64,000 nt of DNA. It comes from Epiperipatus broadwayi. Lineage: Eukaryota > Onychophora > Udeonychophora > Euonychophora > Peripatidae. The DNA lies in assembly GCA_028023455.1 (NCBI GenBank), contig JAQFVV010013378.1, positions 62,001 through 126,000 on the forward strand, read 5' to 3'. The notes under the pieces were generated by a model that saw only the letters and a program-made list of their open reading frames with translations, did not search any database and was not told the DNA's origin. Position numbers and translations under genes: made by a program. Shown piece by piece: positions 10,875 to 64,000 of the stretch. Every line of letters starts with the position of its first letter. Within the stretch, counting starts at the first letter, position 1.

Positions 10875-11850
10875 TGAAAATCACAGCCATCAATGGATGC
10901 TAGAATGTTTGTGTATCAAAATCACTATCTAGTGCCTACTCAACCAATATTTCCAGACTAGTTTTTAGCTTATGGATTTTATCAATGAGCAGCCTTGGTT
11001 CAGAAAGCAATGTACCTAAATCTGAATCTAATGTACCCCTCAAAGATCATCTTTTACCTTTTTAGTAAACTATAAAGCTATGAGCACAAATTGAAAGTAT
11101 AATAATGTTTTCAGTCCAAACCAATTCACTTGTATAGTCATATAGATCTGAACCCAATTTAGTGTCTATATATTTTGTTTTTTAATAACCATATTCACCA
11201 AAATGTTTTGGCTAGAATTGGTATTAAACCACAAAACATCACATATCCATCATTCCATATGTTTTACAATCTGTTAAAACAGTAGCATCCATTAATTATT
11301 GTGGCTTGCTTTAGGCATTACTATTAAATGGAATTAGTTGATACTGTTTAACAGATACTGTAAGCATATAAAATGGTGTTCATCTGATTTTAATGGTTTA
11401 ATATGAATATTAGCCAAAAAATGTTAGTGATTATAAGTTTTAAATACCAAAGACATCAAAATTTATAGATACTAAAATGGATTCTGACCTGTATGACAAG
11501 ACAAGTCAATTTGGCTTGGATTGAAACATTATTGTGTTTTCAGTTTGAACTCATAACTATTATAGTTTACTAAAAAAGTAAAAGGTGGTTATTTGAGGAT
11601 TGCATTAGATCCAAAGATCTAGGTGCATTGCGCTCAATGCAAGGCTTCTCGATGCTGAAAGTCATAACTAGAAACTATTCTGGAGATCTTGGCTGAATAG
11701 GTACTAGATTGGGATTTTAATGCACAAATCTATTAGCATTCATTGATTACTATAACTTGCATTAGGTGGCTATTATATGGTAAGAGTTTCTACTGTTTTA
11801 ACTATTGTATAAGCATAAGAAATGTTGGTCATGCAATTTTTAAGGGTTTA
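10875..11850. mobile_element. Family B foldback element, copy 2
   Basis: The left arm, about 10,880-11,110, and the right arm, about 11,545-11,765, are inverted. Both share AATCAATGGATGCTAGAA-type and ACTAGTTTTTAGCTTATG-type blocks with copy 1. A second, nested inversion lies in the centre (11,240-11,285 against 11,345-11,385). It starts where the LINE remnant at 9.2-10.87 kb ends, so it probably inserted into it. Confidence 0.6.
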
Positions 11851-11859
11851 ATTTCTAAA

Positions 11860-13005
11860 AAAAAATATGAGTAAAGCAGTTGTAATAGTTTATATTTATT
11901 TAAACTCCTTTCGTTTATTCTCTGTTCATTTTAAGCAAAATTGGTGTACAATAAAATAAGATATTTCTCCAATATTATCCATTGCTTTTTTTATTATGAA
12001 TAAAAACATTTCTGTGTTTTTAATATGATTACAAATCTTTATTAAAAAAATATTTACAAAGAAAAAATATTTATGTAAAAGAAGTTCTGCAAAAAAAAAA
12101 AAAAAACTATTAACTTATCATAAACAAAAACTAAAGAAAAAACTATTTTAACATTTAACAAAAATAAATGCATAATATATTAATAAGCATTTATTAAAAT
12201 ACATAGCAGTAAAAATACTATACAAAACTGGATAATTACAAAATTTTTATAACAAAAAAATTAGATGTAGTTCAAATTTTAAGAATTATAGCTATAAATG
12301 AATAAGTAAGTAGTTTGAAAATATTTCAAGAATTGAGATGAGTGGATTTAATGATACATTAATCACAGAAGTATCCATATTAATGAAGAAATGTAATTTT
12401 AAAAGTGAAAAGTCTGGTTCTAAAAAAGCCTCTAAAATGTTTTAAGATAGTATAGATTATATCAGCTTTAAGGCTACTAGAAATTTTCTGAAATATCAAA
12501 TGATTTGAAAGTAGGTATACAATTTTGATCAGAGACAGATTCCAGGAATGTTGTAATATTGATGTAAAATGTTCTAAATAGTATGATATACCTTCTTTTG
12601 GCCCATCCTATATATGAACTCAAAAAATTACATCATCTAATCATAAATCTACTTCTACTATTTTTATTTTTTAAAAAAAACATTGGCAATAATTATCCTG
12701 CAAAAAAAATCATTGCCATCTATTTTAAAGAATTTTGTTGAACAAGTTGCTTTTATTCATAGATATTGATTACTATAAACATACGGAATCAAGAATGTTG
12801 TATAATTATATAAAGAATTTTTACAATTTGATCAAAATATTTGAGCAATTAAATGAGGATTGTGATACTTTTTAAAATTATCTGATTATCCAAACAAAAG
12901 TTAATTCACTTTGTACATTATTATTAGCAATAGAAAGTCTGAAACATTTGACTGAAAACTAGTGGAAATCGGGTTGTGTAGTAACTATTTTTCCACAATT
13001 TTAAA
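11860..13005. other. AT-rich DNA, no gene recognised
   Basis: I see only A/T-rich sequence with homopolymer tracts (for example an A-run near 12,090) and no supported feature. Confidence 0.5.
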
Positions 13006-13010
13006 TGTTA

Positions 13011-13168
13011 TTAATTGTGCTTGCGCTTTACGCAAAAAGTGAAGCTTGTCTAAATCTTACAAAGTTATATGGCTTAGTGCTTTCGGAGATCTTGAGTCTC
13101 CATAATCATAGCCTACTTTTAACTGAAGTTACATTGTGGTTTTTTGCATAAAGCGCAAGCACAATTAA
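13011..13168. mobile_element. MITE with 28-bp terminal inverted repeats
   Basis: The termini TTAATTGTGCTTGCGCTTTA (13,011 onward) and their complement (13,140-13,168) are near-perfect over 28-29 bp. They are flanked by TTA on both sides (13,008-13,010 and 13,169-13,171), a possible 3-bp target duplication. The interior (GTGCTTTCGGAGATCTTGAG, then CATAATCATAGCC) resembles the inner arm of the element at 58,460-58,772. There is no coding capacity. Confidence 0.7.
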
Positions 13169-13171
13169 TTA

Positions 13172-14020
13172 CTAATCAAAGGTGAAGTAAAAACTATTAT
13201 TTTATTTCAATTTTAAATGTATAAACTTTGAAATAATTTTCAGGTAGAATCATAAAGCATGTATTAATATAGATTTGATTATGATATTTTTAATTTGAAC
13301 CAACAAATACAAAAATTTTATTTTCATAGATTTTATATCTATAGTATGCTAATTTTTTGATGTTATTTTTTCAATTTAAATATCCTCAAAAATGGGAATA
13401 ATGAATTCCAATATGCTGTTACTTCATATAAATTACAAAAAAAAAACCATACAAAGCAACTGTTTTACATGGGGTTTTTTTTGTTGTTGTTGTTGTTTTT
13501 GTAATTTTCTATTCAAAGAATGATCAGTGAAATGTTTTTCATGTTTTGAAACTAATGTACAAAAAATATTTTAAACAGTAATTTTTGGAATTAATGCCCA
13601 AAACTCAGGTGCTTTATCAACCAGTGATGAACAAAAAATAACTTTTGGTTTGGATAGTCATCAAATTGGAAATATGTATTGTTCTACTATTTAATTAATT
13701 AAAAATAAAAAGGCAGACTTGAAAGTACTATAGACTTGTTATAACATTTAACTAGTTAAAGCATATGTATTTATCTTAGTGATATATGTACTTCAATTTT
13801 AAATTAAATGTATATAAGCATTTTATTCTATATTTACAAGCTGATATTAGCTTCCTGTTATAGAAGTTGTTAAAAATGAGATTCAGTTTTTATCCTCTGT
13901 TTGCATAATTATAATTTTAAAATGATTAACACCATATTTGAATCAGACTAATATATAATTTCACCTCTTAATTTTCACAAAGCTTATCTACTTCCAGAAC
14001 ACTGACTAAATTTCAAAATT
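13172..14020. other. AT-rich DNA, no gene recognised
   Basis: No coding or repeat feature is supported apart from a short GTT-repeat near 13,480-13,497. Confidence 0.45.
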
Positions 14021-14025
14021 TATGT

Positions 14026-14250
14026 GTGTCTCACTCATGGCTAAAATTCCTGCATAATCTGCTACTTAATATAATACCAACAAAGTTATTTGTCATAAAA
14101 CACTTTAAATTAAACATAGATCCTACTTGCATACTATGCAATGCACTCCCAGAAAATACATACCATATCTTTGAGACGTGTCCATACCTTTCACCCTGCG
14201 TCACTTTGTATTCCACAAAGACACAATTAATTTTTAAAATATGCTCATAA
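14026..14250 (+). pseudogene. Retroelement fragment with zf-RVT-like motif
   Basis: The 74-codon frame reads WLKFLHNLLLNIIPTKLFVI, then CILCNALPENTYHIFETCPY. The spacing W...IPTK...CxxC...H-x4-C matches the zinc-binding tail (zf-RVT type) found after RT/RNase H in several non-LTR retroelements. Nothing recognisable remains upstream. It is probably a 3' scrap of a LINE. The 61-codon - strand ORF at 14,031-14,216 is its antisense shadow. Confidence 0.5.
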
Positions 14251-14792
14251 ACAATATAAAGAAATTAAAACCATTCAATGTCTTTGTAACCATTCACACT
14301 TTCAGAACAATATAGCTTGCCCATTGTGCTGTAATCTTTGACAACAAAAAATACAATGTACTAAAAAAAATAACAAAGAATGGTATAACATATATTTATC
14401 TGCTCAAAAATATATACACAGCAGTGTCACAAAAAAATATGGAAAAGCAATATATTTCTTAGCTCATTAATGCAATAACAGAAATCATCTTGTTCCAATT
14501 CACTGTATTCTAAAAACCTCCTAAGCAATGTAAAACAAAAAATTTACAAAAAAAAATGTAAAAAGCTCTTAATGTAAATATACTAATTCTTGTAAATATT
14601 TTGTTACTAATAAAGTCTATTTATATATATAAAAAATATGAAAAAATAGATAAATTCATTCTATTCTTCTTCATTTGTTAATATATCTATGTTATTCATC
14701 CATATCTTGAGCCAGAATTGATTTACATGCACTTAGATTTCATATACATTATGCTATCATGTTTTATATTTACATTTAAGTGTTGATATTTG

Positions 14793-15034
<242 letters not shown>

Positions 15035-16803
15035 GACAGTCAGATGATGTATGTTAGTTTAACCCAGTTCGAATACTAGGCGAAAGTATCTCGAGGCCAT
15101 CCATACATGAGATATTAAATCAAGAATACTATGACCTCTGCCCTATTTGCCTATTCTCGAGGCTAATTACGAACAAACAACATTATCTGAAACACACATA
15201 AATTATTTTCTCACTGGTCACAAAGCTGAGCAACAGAGGTAGAGACATGGATGGGAACACCTACGGAGCTAAATAGTTAAATGTGTGTAACAGTACTATG
15301 AAATATGTGTTTTGTGTGCCTGGATCATTGGAAAAGTAAAATAAAGCATTATAATAAAATTAGGAAACTCAAGCTTTTTATAGTTAAATAATATGTTTAA
15401 TTAACAACTTTAAAATATGAATAATGATTTAATGGCCTCCACTATTCCCCTAAATTAATGAAAACTAATTAGACAATAAAAACAGATTATTATGTTTGTG
15501 GTCTAAATCTTTTCTTCCCAATTTTATTAAAATTGTCAACCCGAATCTCCTCGATAAAGTGCAATAATAAAAATCTTTCACAAAGCATTTTTTAATTGCT
15601 TTGTGCTAAAACAGAGTTTAAAAATTATTTAAAACATATATAGCTAAATCTGATATACGTAATAAGCTAGTGGTGGACAAAAGAAGCGTTATTGAGGAGA
15701 TCAAGTTGGCAAACAAAAGGAAACTTACTCATATTGAATTTTACAAATATAATGAAAATTGGAAAGAGATTTAAATGAAAAACTAACCTTTAAACTTAAC
15801 CACAATGGAATACAAAATATTTATAAACATTAGTAATGAAGAATAGTGAAGGAAAAAAGGGTTAAATATATAGATAGATGATCACACAATATATATCTAA
15901 GACTAGTCTAATAAAAAAAATGGTTACATTACAAATATAATTAAATACAACAATTTATAATATAATTCAATTAAGAGAGGTATGAACAAAAGGGTAGAAA
16001 GTAAATAGTTCACTGGAGGAGAGATATGATTACCGTCCTGGTTCCTTGGTCATGTTTCCTATGGCATTCGTGGCTTGATCCGACCATCGGTAGGTATTTG
16101 CTCGGACAAGGAAAGTGGAAATAAATAGCATGCTTTTATGAAAAGTCCTACAGACATGGCACAGAGTTCAGATGACTATTAAGTAGATACTAAGGCATTT
16201 TGATGGTATTTAGGAACCTCAGTGATAGGCAAAGCTATTTATTTGCCTAGCCAAGCATCGTAGAATCCATCAAATTCATATGACCTTTAGCTTGAGCATG
16301 TTCAAACTTCTCCATGATTTTGAAGATGACAGTTGTCTAACTTTTTGGAATAAAATCTCCACAAGCAAAATCTGAAAGAGTTCTCCTAAGAGAAATCTGA
16401 ATGCCAGCAAGAAAACTCTGAATAACCAAGTCTTTTGTTCTCACTTTTATTTATACCCTCTTTGTCAGATACCTTCTATTGTTTGTATGATCTTAGATCT
16501 TGATAAGCCTACCCACATGTTCCTTTGTTTCAAGGTAACATTTTCTAAAAATAACTTTTACTTTTTATTCTACATTTCTTTCTTTAAAGTTTGAATTTTA
16601 TTAATTAAAAAAGAAAGAAAGCCATCTTTAATTTTTCTTGAATGGGCTAATTAATTAAAAATATACATTCTTTTAGAAAATGTTGGCGGGCTTATCTCAA
16701 AATCAAATCATACTAAATATTCTAACAAGATTTAAAAAGAAAAGTACATTCTTATTTCTTTTAATAATATAAACATTTTTATTTCAGCAGAATTTTGCAT
16801 TAA

Positions 16804-16834
<31 letters not shown>

Positions 16835-17819
16835 GCTTGACGTATATATATATATGTTTGACTAATAGATTTTACAAGTAATTTCTATATACAGAAATCT
16901 AATCTTAGAATGGAATTTATTTAACAAAATATTTAAATGCAATACAAATTATATAAACGTAATTAATTTTAGCTTTAATGCAAAACCCTGCTGATATTGG
17001 ACTATAAACTTAATTCAGGTCTATAATACTAACTAAGTTTATAGAAGGCTGTAAAGCATGGATCGGACTTCAGATCCATTGCTTCATTATAGAGGTTGTT
17101 AGAAATAAAATTGCACAATTGAAATCTCAAAATGATTAATGCTATATTTAAATTGCTTCCATTCTTAATTTCCAGAAATATCAGCAAATAAAAATTTATG
17201 AAAATTAAATATTGAAAGCTAAAAGAGGAGATAAATTCATTTTATTCTTTATGTATTTATTCATAATTTATGGGGGAGTTGATTTACTTCTATAAATGAG
17301 TGAAAAATAAATATAAACGGAGCTTTACAAAAACCAGCAGCAACAAATGCTTAAATATTTTTTAAATAAAAATTTAATGCAGTGAGCATTATTTTGTTAC
17401 AAATCTTAAATGCTATAATTGTGTGTTAATAGCAGAATAAGATGACAAGTTGTTACTATTAATAATCATGTTTTTATTCATTGCTTGATTGCATCAGATT
17501 AAATAATATATTACTTTTGTTTTGTTTGTTAAAGTTTAATTTTAAAGAACATCTAAATATTTTATAAATATAGAAATCATAAAACATCAAGTGATGACAC
17601 AATTCAATAATTTTTAATTTTTTTTTTATCAATACAAAAATTACTTTAAATAACTTTAGAAAACAACATAAAACAAGACATTTTATTCTATCTGGGATTA
17701 AATAGAAAATTTTAGATTAATTTACCAAAATTTTAGATTAAGTTACAACTTTCAAACATATTATTATTCGTATTTTACATTTAAACTTATGTATTTTAAA
17801 AAGGCAAAGCTCTCTATAC

Positions 17820-17955
17820 GTATTGCTACTCAGTGCAAGCCAGAGTAATCAATGAATGCCAGAAGGCTTGTGCATATTCGTATAGAGAGTGTTGCCTGTT
17901 TTAATAAAATAAGCAAGCATAAGAAAGTGTGATCATGTGATGTATTTTAGAAAGA
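17820..17955. repeat. Family B fragment, copy 3
   Basis: TACTCAGTGCAAGCCAGAGT, AATCAATGAATGCCAGAAGG and the tail CATAAGAAAGTGTGATCATG match the ends of family B elements. The arms are short, with a small hairpin CTCTCTATACG/CGTATAGAGAG. It looks like an internally deleted copy ending just before the G-run. Confidence 0.6.
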
Positions 17956-17964
17956 TTTATATAC

Positions 17965-17977
17965 GGGGGGGGGGGGG
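17965..17977 (+). repeat. G13 homopolymer
   Basis: Thirteen consecutive G residues, followed by AGG, about 90 bp upstream of the first recognised exon. This is very unusual in such AT-rich DNA. Confidence 0.9.
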
Positions 17978-18064
17978 AGGCGAGTATTGAAAGATTTTTT
18001 ATATTTTTGTTTTAACTGAATACCCTATATTACAAATTTTTGTTTTGTGTTTTACATTTTTAAG

Positions 18065-61703
<43,639 letters not shown>

Positions 61704-61789
61704 AAAATATTTAACATGTGTGTGTATATATATAAATAATATTTATGTACAAAGATTTTAGATTGTCGTACTATTTCTGTAGTACTATT

Positions 61790-64000
61790 AAACACTATAA
61801 TTACTAATTTGGCTCTCCAGAATTGTCATATTTTTGAAGCGTGGAAGTCTATTAAGAAAGTATTATGAATATAAATAAATCTATTTTTGTGTTCACCAAA
61901 AAGAATCAATAACTGGTTTTCTGATAATGATCTTATTATTAGTGATTTGGATTAAAAGGAAACGTGGCATTTTCTGCGTAGCAGAATAATAAATGGAATG
62001 TGAATTTCATATTAAATATAATATTTCAAGGCCGAAGTATATTGACTGACAAGCAAGCTTAAAAATGATTGGTGAATTAAAAGTGCAAAGATACAGATAT
62101 TTGCTGATCATAGTCACTCTAGATCTTTTTATTGATGTGCTGAAAGCAATCTATGGAATTGATAAATGGTATCTATTAAGTTTAGCAGTGGCATTCTTTT
62201 ATATTACGACAATAATATTTTGAACAGACAGAAGGAGTATTTTGATTATCTTTTGAATTATGACATAATAGATAAGATGACAGTTTTAGTGATATATCCA
62301 TTTTATGTATTCATTTAGATTTGGACAAAGGTATCCAGTTTAATAAAATCAAAATACCTCTCTATAATCTCAAAAGTAGAAAGTTTGCAGGTACTAATGA
62401 AATACTTGGAAAAGTTTTAAAATATAATGCTGTTACTTTAGTTTCAAAAATACTGGAATTTTTTAGGAATATATGGACTCAAGAAATTGTACCACCTGAT
62501 CTTAAGGATGCTTCTTGATCCAGTTTTTAAAAATAAAAAGAATAGACAAGATTGCAGCAATTTTTATGGAGTATTATTATTATCCACCACAGGACAGATA
62601 CTATCAATAATTTATTGAATAGATTGTTTCCAATGATTTCCAGAGAGTCAATGTGATTTTTGAGAATCTACAAGCATACAGAATTCATTTTTGTTATGTT
62701 TCAGGAATAAAAGCATAATTTAAACATTGCTTTTATTGATTTGGCTAGGGCATTTGATTTAATTAATCTAACAGGTTTAAGGTACTGTTAGTTGATTATT
62801 CATCAAAATTTATTTGTATTATACAGCTCCTACATGATGAAAGAGAGAAATATATTAACACAGGTAGAAAATCTGAGACATTTGAAATGAAAACTGGTGT
62901 TAAACAAGAATGTGAACTTGTTCCAACATTGTTTTCAATTTTAGAACAATTGTTTTTGAAATTGTATATAGATGGCTTAATGAAACAAGAATCAAAATGC
63001 AATACAGGTTTGATTGTGAAATTCTTAATTTACATTGATTATAAGCAAAAACAAGAACTTCATCTTCTTGGATTCTGGATTTACAATATGCTGATGATTA
63101 TGATATTTTTGCCACTTTAAAAGACAATTTACAGAATGTATTTATGTTTTGAATGAAACATTTAATGACTTTGTTTTAAAAATTAATGTTCAAAAAACTC
63201 ATGTTCTTTATTTGCTAGTGACAGAAGAAAAATGGATGATTATCACTTTGAAAATGTAAACCAATTAAAATACCATAGTAGTTTACAAGGAGAAAGATAA
63301 ACTTAGATGTTGAGGAATAACACAGACTCCAATGTGCTGCTGCTTTTAACAGGTTAATTTTATCATAGAGAAATAATTACTATAACTAATTTAGCAATAC
63401 ATAGAGTTATTGTTTTACCTAATTTATTGTAAGAAAGTAAGATTTGTACACCCTATTGGTGTAATATAAATGCATTAAAAAGTTTTATTTAAAAATGTTC
63501 CATAAAATTTTATAAATACAATGGTAAGATTATAAAACTAATTAATATTATTCAACTTGATGAATGTGATACCATAAAGTCCTCTATTGTGAAATCATAT
63601 CTTTGTTTGAATGGATAAGGAAAATGAGTGAATAATGCAAGATTTTCTAAGAGAATCATTTATGGTGAACATAAGAATGGTTTTCTTGGGAAAAATAGAT
63701 CCTCTATGTTATAAGAATTAATTCAAAGACATTCTAAAAAGCACAATATTGATTGTCTTTATTGGGAAGATATGTCAAAGAATTAAATACATTGGAGAGC
63801 TATAATCAGACATAGTGCACTGAATTATTTCAGAGAGAAAACTTTTTTGATGAAGGAATTAAAAAAAAGCATAGCAAAATATTAAATAAACAGAAAAATG
63901 GGCAAACATGTTTTATATGTGGATGTAGTTATGTTCCACATATTGGTTTGTATAGTCATTATAAATATATTTCTAGATGAGTTTTTTTTTTCTTGTTTCT
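61790..64000 (+). pseudogene. LINE ORF2 remnant with YADD and C-terminal zinc-finger-like motif
   Basis: Read through frameshifts and stops in order. 61,898-61,930: PKRINNWFSDND. About 62,085-62,120: KIQIFADHSHSRSFY. 62,321-62,518: a 65-codon RT finger segment with KSRKFAGTNEILGKVLKY and IVPPDLKDA. 62,727-62,770: NIAFIDLARAFDLIN (RT box A). 62,896-62,940: GVKQECELVPTLFSI. 63,087-63,098: an intact YADD box. About 63,160-63,200: an IN-QKTHVLY block. About 63,715-63,800: HNIDCLYWEDMSKN then IHWRAIIRHS. 63,909-63,959: CFICGCSYVPHIGLYSH, the C-terminal CxxC..H finger seen in many animal LINEs. The endonuclease is absent, so it is 5'-truncated or joins degraded DNA near 61,790. The element probably ends at or just past the window edge. 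Confidence 0.75.

Larger units (their letters stand above)
15035..18064. other. Upstream region or intron of WD-repeat gene
   Basis: No exon upstream of 18,065 could be supported here. A less AT-rich block at about 15,990-16,520 carries no recognisable gene. A short (AT)n tract lies at 16,809-16,834. Confidence 0.4.

Noticed and set aside
15665-15780. SGGQKKRY string resembling a LINE C-terminal block
   Set aside because: Eight residues in a stop-rich region; no collinear motifs on either side.

Overview
This window is very AT-rich eukaryotic DNA (by eye about three quarters A+T or more). It is dominated by decayed transposable elements, foldback (inverted-repeat) elements and microsatellites. 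One host gene is supported: a spliced WD-repeat gene on the + strand whose last eight coding exons lie between 18,065 and 61,703. The GT-AG introns (up to 19 kb), the WD-repeat protein (best guess WDR64/WDR49-like), GIY-YIG Penelope-like elements (PLEs), several LINE types and tRNA-derived SINEs all point to an animal. I cannot fix the phylum. Hammerhead-carrying, tRNA-like SINEs are best known from schistosomes (Sm-alpha), but similar elements occur in other invertebrates.

Layout. 1-1,714 is a young-looking PLE on the - strand. An intact N-terminal ORF (734 to beyond 1) is preceded by the tail of a second copy (GIY-YIG ORF 1,482-1,006) and an inverted 284-bp copy of the PLE end (1,431-1,714). 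A decayed PLE lies at 4,159-5,190 (+), and a PLE-type tail with a ribozyme-like motif lies at about 25,435. From 5.6 to 6.7 kb and from 10.9 to 11.9 kb there are foldback elements of two families. A LINE on the - strand with SGNH-esterase and endonuclease remnants fills 9.2-10.9 kb. A (TTA)n array of about 80 units lies at 14.8-15.0 kb.

The gene occupies 18.1-61.7 kb. Its introns hold further LINE remnants (20.2-21.3, 32.8-33.1, 47.2 and 55.8-56.8 kb), tRNA-derived SINEs (26.0, 42.5 and 42.7 kb), foldbacks (24.2-24.55, 39.6-39.8, 41.6-41.9, 44.8-44.9, 58.5-58.8, 59.3-59.6 and 59.9-60.2 kb) and long (AT)n tracts. One (AT)n tract lies directly against a 3' splice site. A longer LINE remnant with an intact YADD motif and a C-terminal zinc-finger-like motif starts about 90 bp after the gene's stop codon and runs to the window end.

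The most interesting signal is a short repeat family ('family A') at 5.65-5.95, 37.4, 40.6-40.8 and 59.9-60.3 kb. It joins a canonical-looking type I hammerhead ribozyme core to a tRNA-like pol III promoter segment, and two loci have copies arranged head to head as hairpins. A second foldback family ('B') and the PLE tails carry weaker hammerhead-like cores. Everything here was read by eye; no alignment or covariance search was run.
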